The notes under the pieces: model-generated
What the model was told of the DNA's origin: nothing
What the model saw: the letters and a program-made list of their open reading frames with translations, nothing else
Databases searched by the model: none
Shown here: piece after piece, positions 1-14,500 of the stretch
Layout of the letters: each line of letters opens with the position of its first letter
Numbering within the stretch: the first letter of the stretch is position 1
Made by a program: the position numbers and the translations under genes
From: Marthasterias glacialis
Taxonomy: Eukaryota; Echinodermata; Asteroidea; Forcipulatida; Asteriidae
Reading direction: 5' to 3'
DNA length: 64,000 bases
Assembly: GCA_911728455.2 (NCBI GenBank)
Contig: OU452234.1
Location: forward strand, 8,405,531-8,469,530

Positions 1-2455
1 CGTTATTGTAAAGAGTGTATTGCTAGCAGTAGACCAAAAGGGTAACTGCTTATACTGCAGCCACACATTGTTCCAATGAAACCCCTAAACACTTTTCCCG
101 ATGCGTTTTGAAGGGTGTGTAGTGAATTCATTCCCTTCTGATTTAAATTAGGCCTAAGTATGAGGCCAGGTATTTTACAATAAAGGAAGGATTAAGTGCA
201 TACTTAATCAGGTTTATGGAACACGGGACTTCTGCGTTCATCCCTTACTGCGTTGTTTACAAACAGAAATACAACGTGCAGCTTGGTTTTGCAATGCGAT
301 CCCTGAGTCTCCAGGGTCGGGCCGTGGTTGGTGTTCATTGGCTCTAGTGAACGGCGTCCAACGCTGTCGCCTCTGATTGGGGGAAAGTTCCCTACATAGC
401 AACAGCATTGTCCGTGCGCCTAACTCTCATAGTTAGCTTCGCCATTATTGTAACAACAAGCGAATGAGAAAATACAGATACTTGCGCCTCTTGCTTTTCG
501 TCACCCGCCGCCACCCCGTCTAAAACCGCCCAATTCCTTTCTCTTTGTTGTTTTTCTCCATTCTTTTCGGGTTTGGGATGTCTGATTGTTCTGATTTATT
601 TTGTTGCGTGTTTCCCCCTCAAAAACAGTACATTTAGTGAGATAAGTAACTCAGTTTAGCCACTTGTTTAAAGTGAGGTTTATAATTATTGTTATTGTAA
701 TGAAAATGTGTTCATTTCATAATTAGAGTGGATTTGGAGATCAAGGCGCACACCATAGTTTACTGTAATTGATTCATATCCATTCAGTGGTTGTTACCAA
801 TAATAATTAAAGGAATACAGTTCCGAAAATGTGATCAACATTTTATTGACATCATGCATACAATGTTCAATAATTGTTTCAATGTATATTCAATTCTTAC
901 ATGACATGCACTTGGTGTAAATACTTGTAGGAACAAAACATGTGAAAGTTTGTATTTCAATTTACTTTTACAAAATAGTAAGCTAATTAATTAATTAATT
1001 AATTAATTAATTAATTAATTAATTAATTAATTAGTTAATTAATAAACAGGACTCCTAAACCCAGAAGAAATAATTGGTGTGAAACAACAGAGTCATTTTT
1101 CAGGCGTCTTGTCCCGTCGGTACATAAATACTTCTTAGTGCGCGGAAGACGCACGTTTTTGTCCCTTTTTCTTTCACATTTATTGAGGCGTGACGACGAT
1201 GGAGAGTGAAGCACGAATAGGATAATTCGCTCTCACTCTACCTTCAGCTCTCGTCAAACAAGGTTGCTTAGAGGACTCACGCTTATTTTTGATAGCCAGT
1301 GTGGTGGGTTTGGAAATTGACTTGGTGGTGTTTTCCTCTATACAACGGAAAAACCCACCCATTGGTTAAATTCGTAAGTAAAGTAATAATTAATCTAGTT
1401 AAATAAGCCTAGGCAGTTGCAGGCATTTTCTTTTAAACTTCGTTCCACCCAAAAAATTAGGCAGAACGTAGTAAGTCATTATTAGTCTCGGCAAAAGCAG
1501 GCTCAACATAAATTATTTTCCAATTGGTGAGAAGGTTTCACAAGTTCTTTAATCCTTGTCACCAGGGGTGCTCATGTTGCTGCTGTTTCATTTCAAAAGG
1601 CAGTTGGCTTTATATTTCTCCCCTCCAAAATACCATATAAAGTAAATCGAATTACTCCCTGCAGGTGTAAGTGTAAGCAGTCCTCTTCAAAGTAAACCAA
1701 TTAGATAGGGGTTTTTTCTCGAGCCAATTTTGAGGATTGGGACATGACATAGCCCATCTGACTGTTTTCTTAGTCACTTATCTCATTTTGTGTTTAGTTT
1801 AGTTTTTAATGGTTTAGCTAATTGTATTTCCGAGAGGCTTATTTTTGGGGTTTTTTCAATCACTACTCACTAATTATAACACACTGTGTGTGTTTTATTG
1901 CATGAAGGGCATTCGAATATTTCTGGTGTGTTTTAAACCAGATTCTGCTATTAATAAAAAATAATATGCTCCCTGTTTCCTGCCGAAAGTAGAATTAATG
2001 TTCTAGTCAGCACATCATCGTAAAAATGCAGTGTAACACTCAGATCGGTGAAGTTAAAAATTAAAGTATGCATTGGAAGTGTGCACGTTTTCATTCCTTG
2101 TCCACAGTCGGTCAGTTTACTTTTAATAACAACAAGGTTATATTATCATTTTTAAACAAATGTTACTAGAGCCAGTTACGGGTGAATCAATACGGGTGAC
2201 CCAATGAGAAGTACCGTATGAAATACCAGAACTCATTTTCTGAAAATATGTTGTGGAATTCCAACTTCGGGCATTTTGGAAATACCTGGCCCCGAAAAAT
2301 TACCACCATAGTTATCCATAAACGATCAAAAGGTTATTTTTCCAAGACGGATATTTTAAATATTTCTTAGCATTAAACAGTAATTGGTTTATAGAGATCC
2401 TTTTTAGTCTGGGTCTTCTTAAGGTCATAATCCATAATGGTGAGGGTATTCTTAC
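1..2455. other. Intronic flank of TRPA1, no exon recognised
   Basis: I looked on the minus strand for the TRPA1 pore and S6 and found no matching peptide. Apart from a TTAA microsatellite, I recognise nothing here. Confidence 0.5.
984..1044. repeat. (TTAA)n microsatellite
   Basis: About 15 uninterrupted TTAA units with one interruption (TTAG) near the end. Confidence 0.97.
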
Positions 2456-2585
2456 CTCATCCTTCATGAGGATGTAGAAAGCCATCGCAAAGGCAATGAT
2501 GAGACCTGAGAAAACTGCCAGTACTTGTACCAATGTACCGAGTATGACTTGAAACATCACAACGTAGATACCGATAGCTTCAATC
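2456..2585 (-). CDS. TRPA1: TRPA1 exon 21 (S4-S5 linker and S5)
   Basis: Residues 902-945. GIYVVMFQVILGTLVQVLAV and LIIAFAMAFYILMKDE match human GIFIVMLEVILKTL and AFGLSFYILLN. The acceptor is TTTTGTATCCAG and the donor GTAAGA, phase 0. The pore exon must follow, but no such exon is seen down to position 1. Confidence 0.94.
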
Positions 2586-5500
2586 CTGGATACAAAAGGT
2601 AGAGCAGCGATATATTTACACGAGTTCAAACTATTTTCCGCCAGGCATGAATTGTCTGTCAATCTAATATCTATGAAAACGATTCTCATCATGTGATAAA
2701 CGTCGCTGGAATTGAGGTATGATAACATTTGTTTCTAATCATAGAGCCAAACGATATCCTTTTATATCAATTAAAGAACCACACGATACCTTTTTATATC
2801 AATTCAAGAACCAAATAATACCCTTTGATGTTAATCGCAGAACCAAACGATAACCTTTGATATCAATTAAAGAAATAAACCTGGATGTGTGTGTGTGTGA
2901 GTTTGTTTAGGCATTCAAACCGGGGACTTATAACAAAAGAGGACAATAGGGTCCCCGATTGGAAAAGGTCCCCAGTTGGAAATCGTGTTCAAAACCAATG
3001 GGAGCTATTGCTAAAAAGTTAGTATACAAACAAAAGAGGGACAATAGGAGGTCCCCGATTGGAGGTAAATACACATGTGTGTGGGTGTGTGTGTGTGTGT
3101 GTGTGTGTTTTGGGGGATTTTTTGTATGTTTTTCCCCTTCTAAAACAGTAAACAAATTCTTAATTAAACTTTAAAAAAAATTATTTTATACGATGCTCTT
3201 TACCTTTGTTGATAGAGGAGCATGACAAACCAGGCAAGGAATGCGGCGAAAGCTCCACTCTGCCGTTGCACTTCGTTTACGGTGTTTCCACATTCCAGAA
3301 AAAATGGGAAAACAAACAAGAAAGTGGTTGCGTACAATCCCCACTCCAGATAGTTGGTCCAGTCTGTAAAGTAGTTCAATCGCTTTGCAATAGAAGGGTT
3401 GGGGGAAGAAAATCAATCAATATTAATACCAGAAATGTCTGTTTTGTTTCAGATTCTAGGCATTCGTAATGAGAAACTGTAGACTCTCAATTAAAAAATA
3501 ATAATATTAATAAGTAATAAGAAAGACGGTTATATTTCAGTTTTTCCAAGTCGCTATGTTAAATATGAAGATTTATCAATAACAAATTACGCTTATAAGG
3601 CTAATATGAAATCATATTTTGATCCCTGTGTATAGTGCTCTTTTTTTAAGACTAAGCACTTGTTTCGGCCTAAGCACTTTACGATAAGAATTAAATTAAA
3701 GCATACTATGAAAATGCTTAAAAACACAACTGTGAAACATTTAGAATTTTAACATTTACAAAAGATATCGTTAATCTAAAAAATATATGCAATGAGTTTA
3801 TATATACCTCGTTGTATATCTGAGCGAACTCTTTCAAGGCGTTTAAAACGCAAAAGGCAACCGTAAAGTAAACACAGATCAACATCGTCTGTAAGGATAA
3901 TAGATATGGGGTTTTTTCAATGTCAAGATCCTGTAAAGCATTTCCTTTCCCTTTGTTACATTTGCCTCTCTACTTCTTCAGAGAATGCCGTTAAACCAAA
4001 CTTCAATCAATCTTACGTAAGATGTATATTCATGGTCACGTGCTAAGAGCAACGACGCCCCGAATGCACTAATGCGAGTTTGGCAGGCTCACATGGAAAG
4101 ACCTCCAAACATTTTTTCATTTTTTAGACTCCCTTGTTGGGACCCCCTTGCTTGTCTATTTGTTTGTTTTTGCCAGCTTATAGCTACTGTCTTTTCTGCT
4201 CACTTTCTCGTGTGAGAATCTCTCAGCTTGCTCTCTCAGCTTGCTCGTTTGCTCTCAGTCTGTTGCAATTCTTATTTATTTGTTTTTCTCTCTGGTGTTT
4301 TTTGTGATTAAACGGAGCTCTGGAAGTTGCCATCCGACTTGTTCAACCTGAGATATCTCAAGATGATTCAATCTTTACCATTTCGAGATAAATTTGTTTG
4401 AATGGTGACAACCCACAACCAGATATTCTTGAAGTAGGATCATGTTGACTTCGAAGAGATTAAACTTGGGAGATAAAGAGCTCCTCGCAATTTGAAGATT
4501 GATTTCGTAAAGTTCAGGAAAGACTCTTTAGTAAATAAATCAATAGGATCAATACTTGCCGTTGAAATTGAACTATGTTCGGACTCAACAGTTGACGCTT
4601 GGGTAGCATTACTCGTAATATTATTATTTTTTGATGGAAAATAACTGGTGCTGGCGACGGTGAGGAAAGTCAGGCATCCGAGGAATGCCAAGTAGAAGCT
4701 CATACTTGCCCAGTGGATTGTGAACCCGTAAGACTTCCTAGTGAAGACGGAATGAAAAAGACACCGTGAGGACTTGTGATGGTTTTAAAACTATATATAA
4801 GTAAAAAAAATAAGCATCAGTAAAAAATATTTCGAATTTCGTCAAAATGTATTGCTGACAATGGTTTACTAAAATTCTAAACATTACCATTTCCTGTTGA
4901 GATATTCCATGCAAACAGGGTGTGACAGTATATCCATTTGGTTATGTTCAACCACCATCTGCGTGTAAAAGAAAACATGACACTTATATTTCAAGATGGT
5001 AATTAATTACTTTTGTATAATTAGAAGTTTTACATAATGTAGGAGAGGAAATAACACGGACGAAACAGACATACATGATTGCGCTCATAATGTATTCTGA
5101 GAAGAAGCAGTTATGCGAAGAACGAGAATTAAGTCTTGACTTTGTCGACGTTCCGAGCAGTACCGGTATAGAATGCGCTCTGTACAGGCAGCGGCGTTGC
5201 GAAGACACTTTCTTTCGGGGTGTGGAAGCCTAAATTTGCCGACTGACATTATCAAATGAAAGTAAAAGCACAATGACATGGGATCTCACCAGCATGTGGG
5301 GGTTCGGGGGCATAGCCCCCAGCGCTCATGAGGTTTTTTAGTGATTCAAAGGTTACAAGTGGCCCTCAGGTACCTAGCATTAAACGACTCATATTCGAAA
5401 TGCAAGCTTTGAAAACCGTAATTTTTTGCGAATCCCCTGTTGGAGTGAATAGACATAATTTCTAGTAGGGGATCCAGGGGGCGAAGCCCCGGATGCTCTA

Positions 5501-8500
5501 CGGTTTTTAGTGTTTTCAGGGCTAAGGAGGACCGTCAAGTTGCCGAAAATAGACGTTTAATTTTGAAACTCAAACTTTGAATACTTTGGACTCGGGCCAA
5601 ATCCTACTGTTGGAGTTTATATGGGTAACACTTCATATGGGGGTTCGGGGGCGAAGCCCCGGATGCTCTACGGTTTTTAGTGTTTTCAGGGCTAAGGAGG
5701 ACCGTCAAGTTGCCGAAAATAGACGTTTAATTTTGAAATTCAAACTTTGAATACTTTGGACTCGGGCCAAATCCTACTGTTGGAGTTTATATGGGTAACA
5801 CTTCATATGGGGGTTCGGGGGCGAAGCCCCCGGACGCTCTACGGCTTTTAGTGTTCTCAGAGCGTAGATTTCCGCACGTTGCCGAGAATATTAAATTTGG
5901 TAATTCAAAGTTTGACTTCTCACACTACAAGGATTGAACTAAAATTTTCAGTCGGCTTGCCGAATGGGTTTGTGTTCAGCCCAAGCCCTTAGTCAGGTGA
6001 GTTTGGTGCTCAATTTGCCGAATGTGGCTCTAAATGCCGACTTAGGAAAAATATTGGGGGTGTCACCCCCCACCCCCATCACCACGCCCCCCCCCCCCCC
6101 GGTCGCTACGCTACTGTGTACAGGGTCTTATTTTACTACATTAGTGCAGACCAGGCGTGAACGAAACAGACATACAGTAATTATGTGTGTACATCCGTTA
6201 AAAATACATAGGCTGTATAACAAGCAATGTCAGCCATTTTGAATATTTTACAAATTAGTTGTTATTCTACCTGTATTTTTTTTCAAAAATCTAAATCTTC
6301 GATGGCCATAGTCAACCATCTTTTTCATGACACACTCCGAGTGCCAAATTTCATGCGTGTATCATCAAATGTACAGTTCCCCCGAGTTTCCTCTGTCTCA
6401 TCCACTATTATTTCAGTGAACGTATATTGAGCAATGATTAACCCAGTAACAATGCCAAAAACAAATACAGTAACGTCTTGAACCAAGAATAGTCTTCTGT
6501 CGAGATGTTTTTGTATTTTCTTATCATTGCTATACTCTGAATGAGGGCGCTGTTTGAATGAAAAGGAAACGTACGTTTAATGCAGACAGTGGATTGCAAG
6601 GGAAGCCGTCTTTTCTATTCTTAATACGCTCTTCAATGGGCATTTGCAGAAACTTGAACTCATACAGAATCTGAAAATAAAAATGCAAACAAAATGTGAC
6701 TTTATTGCTTATCTGATCAGCGTAGGTCTGCAAAAGTATAGGGGTTTCATTATTGCTGACAAACCTGTGAGAACTTAATTGACAACAAATGTTTTAATAT
6801 ATCTTGTAATAAATTAATAATGCCAGAAAAGGACATAGTTTAAGGTTTACATTTATCAATTTACAGTTGATTAATTATGGTGAAATGAATAAACTACCTT
6901 TCATAATGATACAGCAGTTGGATTCACTGTAACTTTCAAACATTCTCTGAAAAACAACCGTTTTTAGTGAATAAAACTTTTTACCCAGTAGTCCGGGCTT
7001 ATTTTACAATGTATATTGCTGTACAATGTATATAGTATAGGCCAACCTCGTACTCGAGTACCACTCCGTTTTGATGGCACTAGTAACCCACACTTACACT
7101 CGTCACGAAAAGTACGGCAATATTTGATACTCGACTGAAAACTACTTGGAATTACTACGACACAGGTATTTAGTGAATGAAGCATTTTACCCAGTAGTCC
7201 AGACTGGTAGGCGTATCTGCCGATGTGGTGACACTGCGATCCAACATTTTCTGCAATGTCAAAGACATCAGCACAATGTTAACAATTTATTGTAGAAATT
7301 ACAAACGCAAACACAACTCGCATCATGACATTTAGATAATACATCAAAAAAGACCCGTGCATTTTCCATTATTTGCATCGCTGAATATATAGGCCATTTT
7401 TCAAATGTAAATGCTTTCATAGTTCCAAACCACCGCAGCATTCTTTCATGAAGCTATTCATTTTAGCTTTCTCCCATTCAACCCATTGCAGCCAAATCGA
7501 GACAAGAAGGGAAAAATAGCCAGGTCCCTTAAGAATGAGAATTCATACTGTCATTATCACTGTGCATTCAGTGACAAAAGATTGCCATAAATGTCAATAG
7601 TCTTGGGTCGCAACCAGGGTAGACCGTGTGGGACTAACCAATACATACCTTATACACTAGCGGCATTTTACCAATGAGGTTTTGAAGTGCTTCTGGGTCC
7701 GATCTGACATACGTGGCAAATGCCTCCTCCCCTCTGAAAACATAAAATTGTTTGATGAATGTGAATGTACACTGTAATTAAACTGGAACAGCTAGTTTTT
7801 ACAATTTGTTGTTTCGAGGCTTTGCTGTGGTCGGACCGTTATTTGGATCGAGAAATATTATGAAAAAAAATTCCACTTTGAAGAAAATGGGAGGCATATA
7901 GCCACGGATATAAAATTAATCATATATACACTATTCAATTTTGTTCGAATAAATAACGATTGTAGTGAATTCTTGACAAAAATGTCGTTCCCATTTTTGC
8001 TTGTAACCGTCGGTTAGCCTGGATCAATCTACTATAACCCAGGATGTCAGTATATGCAGAGTTACGCCTTGAAACCAAAATCCGTAGGGCTATACTCACA
8101 CACAGCATGCATCACAAAAAGTTACTTGAGTTTGCAAATAGCAGAAACCTTACCATAAAATGATGTTACTAGTGCCGCAATGGCTTAACTTTATAGTGCA
8201 AATTTAGTGTAAAATCAGCTAAGCACAAACAATGTTACTTAAAATATACCAGAAAAAGGGTATCGGCCAAAATACTGTCATTTTCTATTTTACTGTTTGA
8301 GACTTCCTGTTAACTTGTCGCCAGGTACAATTCTGTCTACCAGTATTTCTGCTTAAGAAGTTCTGTTGAATATTTGAACCTTTAATGTTGAAAATTTACG
8401 TAATTCTTTTTTAAACCTGGGTTATCCCTTTAGTCAGCTCATAATAAATGTAATATCCGACATGTTTACCTATCATGGGACATAACAGCCAGAGCAACGT

Positions 8501-11500
8501 CTTCGTTATTACACGCTAAAACTACCGACAACAATCCAAGTTTGTCGTTATTCAGAAGAAGAGCTGCCCCTGACGTCAGTAAGAAGTCAACGGAGGACGG
8601 TTGGTTCTCTTTAGCTGCTAACTGCATTGCAGTATCCTGTGTTTATACATAAAAAATACACATGAATGGGGTTTTGTTATAAAACACAATTTGATCAGTT
8701 TCAATCCGAAAGTTCATTTATTTATCCTAATAGAGAAATTTTCCGGTCGGTCTAAAATACTTAAGTGGAGGAAACTGCATTCGAGGAAGCAAGTAATATC
8801 ACGTTTGTTTATTTCGATAACATCATTTCAAATAAACCCCATATGAACGGCAACACAATAGACCGATTGTGCTACCCGCGTCACGTGACCTATTGTGGGT
8901 ACATTAAATGTAAACAGACACGGCGTCCTCCATAGGAAAGTGCGGTACGGTACATGATGATTGTTGCATTTGTTTATTCGATCGAGGCGTTTCTTTCTCG
9001 AAATCTGTGGAAAATATTCCAGAGTTTATAACAAAGATCTTCGAGTGGCTGAATAAAGCCAGTAAGGACAGTTCCAGTTAATGTGCACGATGGAACGTTT
9101 GGGCCAGACGACCGCGATCACACACAAGAATTTCAAAGTGTTGAAGCTAAATTATCTAAAGAAATTGCTTTCCAAAACTGTGTGATTACTTTGCCTATTT
9201 GAAATTCTGCAAGGCTAGGTATAAATGCTCACTTTTCCAAAGTTCTTTACCCTTTATTACAGTGATTTAGGCCAACATTACACACACATAACAGGTGGGT
9301 GGCTACACAAAGTCGTCCGACGCCGGTAGTGCATAACTCAAAATAAACCTCTTTTGTCGAAGAATACTGGTAGTTTGTGAAACAGTAATGTTATTAATAC
9401 TAATGTCACAACATACAACTTTAATAAAACGGCTTAGTAACTGTGTTATTATTACCAAAAACCGACTTTTGATGTGGCTCTGTTGGTATTTGCACGTAGT
9501 TTGCCATCAGCTCAGATAACGTAGTACCCGCAATAGGTCATGTGATGACATGTAAACATTGGTCGCGCAATCGGTCTATTTCAGACATGAACGTTACTGT
9601 TGTCGTTTGTACTCAATCTGAAATTTTCAGCTTGTTGTATGGCATATTCATTTGAAGCTATAGGGTAGGTTCGGATCTAATATTCCAAACATGCACCAAT
9701 TATGTTGTTCTAGAAAACTCGAGCAGACTAGTCAAAACTTTTAGAAAACCTAGACCGACATTACTGTTCCTGTACAAGAACAACATGCAATAACATTTCC
9801 TGCCGATAAGCAACACTTGGATACAGTAAAGTTATGTATCACAGCTCTGCTAATTGAAACAACACTATAAAAGCATCATATGTTTGTCACGAATTATCAT
9901 GTCCACCCATTGCAGGGGCGGATCCAGGATTTTCCAAACGGAGGGGCGTGAAATTTACCCATACAATAATAGCAAACTGCATGATGGCACGGGCGGGTTC
10001 GGAGACAGAGATGCCATCCGAGGTCACTCAACTGATTGGCCAGGCAAGCTTCCAGACACTTTGCACTAGCAGTGGCCAATCAGAGATTACCGACATTCCC
10101 GGGTTGCCGCTTCCCCTATTTTATGGAGTCACTGATTGGTCATGGTTGACTTGGTTTTTACCCCGCCTCTTATTGTTTGACATTACAGTGAACGTTGTAG
10201 TAAAATGTCGAAAGTTTATTTCTCATTGTAAGTGGGCGGGATGATGTCTTGATTTTTTTTTCCGGAAGGAAAAGGGGGCGTGCGCCCTTTACGCCCCTCC
10301 TGGATCCGCCCCTGCATTGTGTTCCACAAAACATTATGTCTGACCCATTGTGTCCAACGAACCATTAAGTCTGATCCATTCTGTCTGTCGGACAAAATGG
10401 GTCGGACATAATGGTCCACGTTGTGTTTCATACTAACCCCAATGTCGTCAACTTGATCGAGAAGATACCGATGTGTATTTAGCAATGTCTTCATAGAATC
10501 CAAGTAGCCACCCATGGCAGCTAGATGTAGCGGAGTACGACCTTTGTAATCCCTATCACAATCGCAAAGACAAATATTTGAACAAAATCCAACGGTAAAC
10601 TTAACATATCTTGAATAAGATTCTTTATGAGAAGTTCAGAAATGAAGCAAAACCAGATTGGAACTGGATGCATTATAGGTTACCATTGTATTTTGGTGTA
10701 TAATTGAATTCCCATACTTCCATAGATCCTTGCTCCTAACACATCACTGGATTAGAACACCGTACCCTAGAATATGCCCCCTTATTGAACTTAAGCAAAG
10801 GTATTATTCCTCGTATATCATGAGAGTGTTCGGTCAAAAACACCTCTGCCCTTCCGGTTTGTTGAGGTACGAGCAGGATCCTCCCGTTCGACATTATGAA
10901 ACAAAATCCATCTCATTATTCTCTCATATAGATATGGTTTATTTTTTGCAACTAATGCTTTGGGTTTTTCAGAAAACCAGTGGAACATAACGTTGTGTTC
11001 TTTGACAATTTATTTGTGCTTAAGACCCCCCAAAAATTCAAAACCATTTTCAAACAAACTTAACTTGAAGTGAGTTTTTCAGGACATAGTTTTGGGGTGT
11101 TTTCAATGACGTCCCGCTAAGAGGTATATACACAAAAGACCGTAGATGAAGTGTCCGTTTTTTAACCTTTGACCTTTATGGTTGGGTATCCACTTGTGCT
11201 TAGGCTTGTGAATACATATTGACCAATGAAATCCATTGACTGATACACCAAGAGCATCAAAGGGCCAAGTTCGGTTAATCTACTTACCGATGAATCAGTG
11301 CACCTCGCAGTATGAGCATCGCAATCACCTTGCTGTGGCCGTTCCATGACGCGATGTGCAGAGCAGTCATTCCTGCCCCATCTATGTCATTGATGATGTT
11401 GGGTCCGATGGAGCTATCAAGTAGCCGCTTACATGAATTAAAGCGCCCGTACCTGGGTAGGAGAAACGGGGGGGGGGGTAACTCCATCAAATTTACCAGA

Positions 11501-14500
11501 GTATAATCGAGAGACAACGAACAAAATGGCAACGAGGAAAACCAGAAAATATTCATTTTATAGGGGGAGTGTATGAAATTTTGCAATTCGAACTTGGCAA
11601 TCGACAAAGCGGAACATACACCGTGCATTTGCTCCTGTGTGCCAGAGATCGTTGGTTCGATTCCCACCAATTACGTTATGGACTCATAGTCTTTTTATTT
11701 GATTGTGATATTCTCTCATTATAACAGAACCGGTTCGGCTAATGGAAACTTTGAGAAGACCAATGCAATCATGTAAGAACTCTTCCCAATTAGTGTAAAG
11801 CTTTTTCTCCTGAAGACGATCAGAGCATACTGATCGAAACGTCAAGGTTTGACCACAGGTTCTTTTCCGGATCACAACAATATGCGGATGACAATTACTG
11901 TATTTGTTTTTATTATTTGTCTCTGTATATGGGAACAATGTCTAGCCAAATTAACTTCCCTTTAAGATGTAATCAGTTAAATTCGGTCCATGGAAGTCTG
12001 TTTCATTTGTTATCTGTTGGGTATTGGCTGTTTGTTTGTTTGTTTGTTTGTTTTGTTTGTTTGGGGTTTTTTTTGCTGAGTTGTTTATGTGTGTGTTAGT
12101 TTTGTTGGTTGGTGGTTTTTGTATAGTAAGGGTAAGCTAGACGTAGTGAAGTTGGTGTAATTATGTTGTAACATCGAGTAGTATATAGGCAACTGCGTTA
12201 TAGTTTTGAGTGTGAGAAACTTACTTTGCGGCGAAGTGTAACGGCGACTGTTTCTGGTTGTTCTTCAGATTGACGGTTGCTCCTAGTTCAATTAGACTCT
12301 GTAGAGACTGGATATTGCCGTCCCGTGTGGCATAGTGGATGGGTGTGCATCCTGAACAGTCCACGTCGTTTAAGAGAACGTGTATAGCCTGCATCTTGTA
12401 AACATAAGATCAATTTTGTAGCAGTCATAGATTTTCGCCCATGTAAAACAATGTAACAAAACCGAGGCTGGTTAAAAAAAATAGTTGATGGCATAGTGAG
12501 ACAAAGTACTTATTAGGTGATAGACCAAAAAAAAAAGAAACTTATTGGGTAAAAATAAATCAAAAGAAATCCCCCAACTCACCTCCGATCAAAAATATTG
12601 ACAAAATGTATAAAACCGCCTAAGGTAGAGCACCTGCACGTAGAATCGGAGGTCGCATATTCAAATCCCATACAAGTAATTTTTCCTTGTTAATTGATTT
12701 ACATAAACCCAGTCAGTTTCCCTTGTGGTTTACCACTTGATATTTAAAAGAAACAAATTAATCTTATCACTTATGGTGATCTCATTACTACCGCTTCCTA
12801 GGTTATATCATAACCCGGGCATGATCCCTGGCTATCCTGATGGCAAGTCAATACGTCACACGCGTGCGCATATGCTGCATGCCCACAGTTTTCGCTACTC
12901 CGGGTTCCAAAGCTGGCACATACCAAAAATCGATGGAGCTAGTTTGTGTAAAGTGGGCGTGACTTACAGTGGAATTATGTCACACTTACCAATATGATAG
13001 GCAGTATGAGATTGCATGACTTCTGACTGGCGCCCCCCCCCCGAACCCAACTATTGACGAAATAGTGATGGGTAGCTTAGTTGGTAGAGCAGCGGAACGT
13101 AAGTCCGGAGGTCGCAGGTACAAGTCTATTTCTGGTCAATTTGTCAATTTGTCTTCACCAAAAATTGAGAAGTTTTGTGATCGACTCTACACACGAAGTA
13201 CGCGTTAGACTTGGTTCCAAGTCTGTAAGCGTGGTTCGCTATTATGTCCGACACAGAATCATTGTTGCCTGAAATGGCGCCCTCTTGTGGCCTGAGCACG
13301 AGAATTTTAACCTTCGATCACAGTCGAGTGTCGAGATAGCATGTGGTAGTATAGGGGAAATCTAGTCAGATGATGTTGCGGGGAGTCTAGAGACAAATAA
13401 CCGCGATCTCGGACTTGAAATTAAGTCTAAGTACGCGTGGAAGACAATGGCAAAGATATAATCAAATTGTTTACTTAATCATTGTACTGTCTGTAGTATA
13501 GGCCGAGGCCTATGTCTGCTACTGCAAAATAATTTCAAATAATTTCATCCCATTCAGTTTAACAAAGAAGTTGAGTGGCGAGTATTACAATCTTTGAAAA
13601 TGGTGCAAATATTGTCAGTCTACCCTTAACTATAAAAACAAAACGTTTGTTTGAAAATAACGGATGATGAGTTTGTCCATCCCCTTGCACATTACCCACA
13701 ATGCTAATCCACTTTGAACAAGTTAAGAGCGTAGTGGCCTAAAGACGGCACCCATTAGGTCAACCATGGTCTCACACCACACCTCAATTCAAAGTTTTTA
13801 CAACCCAAATGGGGCTCCGTGGTTTGCACAGTGGCTGAGCGATCGCACCACAGACTAAAGTTCTTGTGGCAAAGTCATCATGTTGTGGGTTCGAATCCCA
13901 GTCATGACACTTTTGAGTTACAAATGCTTTTCTTCACCCAAGGGGTCAAGTTGTTCATGGGATTGTGAAGGTAGATTTGGTTTCTTGTAGCATGGGCTGT
14001 AAACTCCCAAAGAACCCAAGCTGGTGGAAGCAATGCATACATTCTAAAACACCCTACACGCGCCATGAGCATTATAATACATGCCCCTTTTTCATATTAT
14101 CGTATAATAACTCACTGTTTTAATATCATTATTGTTATTATTTCTCCGCATATTTCTTCTTATTTATATTCTCACTAACTTACCTTTCCCCCTGACACCA
14201 GTCCATATGCCTCCAGGTTCTTTCCACTCTGTACAGCCAGATGAAGAATGTTCCGGTTACTGCAATCTCGGAGGTTACAATCTGCCCCGTACTTGCCGAT
14301 CAGGAGCTTGGCAGTGTTGAAACTACCCCGAGACACTGAGCGGAGCAGTGGGCTGCAGCTTGTCTTGTCCACGCTGTCTATGTCGGCTCCCTGCGAAAAA
14401 AGTTAAAGATTTCAAAGTTGATAACTGATAAGGTTTTATTTTCACTGGAGACTTTCATCATGCTATCTGCCGTCATCTTAGTTTGTTCCCCGATGCGCAA

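Noticed and set aside
1180-1362. Possible TRPA1 pore exon
   Set aside because: The peptide has no pore or S6 features and no suitable splice sites.
10216-10515. 99-codon minus-strand frame
   Set aside because: Only its first part is real (TRPA1 exon 12). The rest reads through the donor into an inverted repeat and a MITE.
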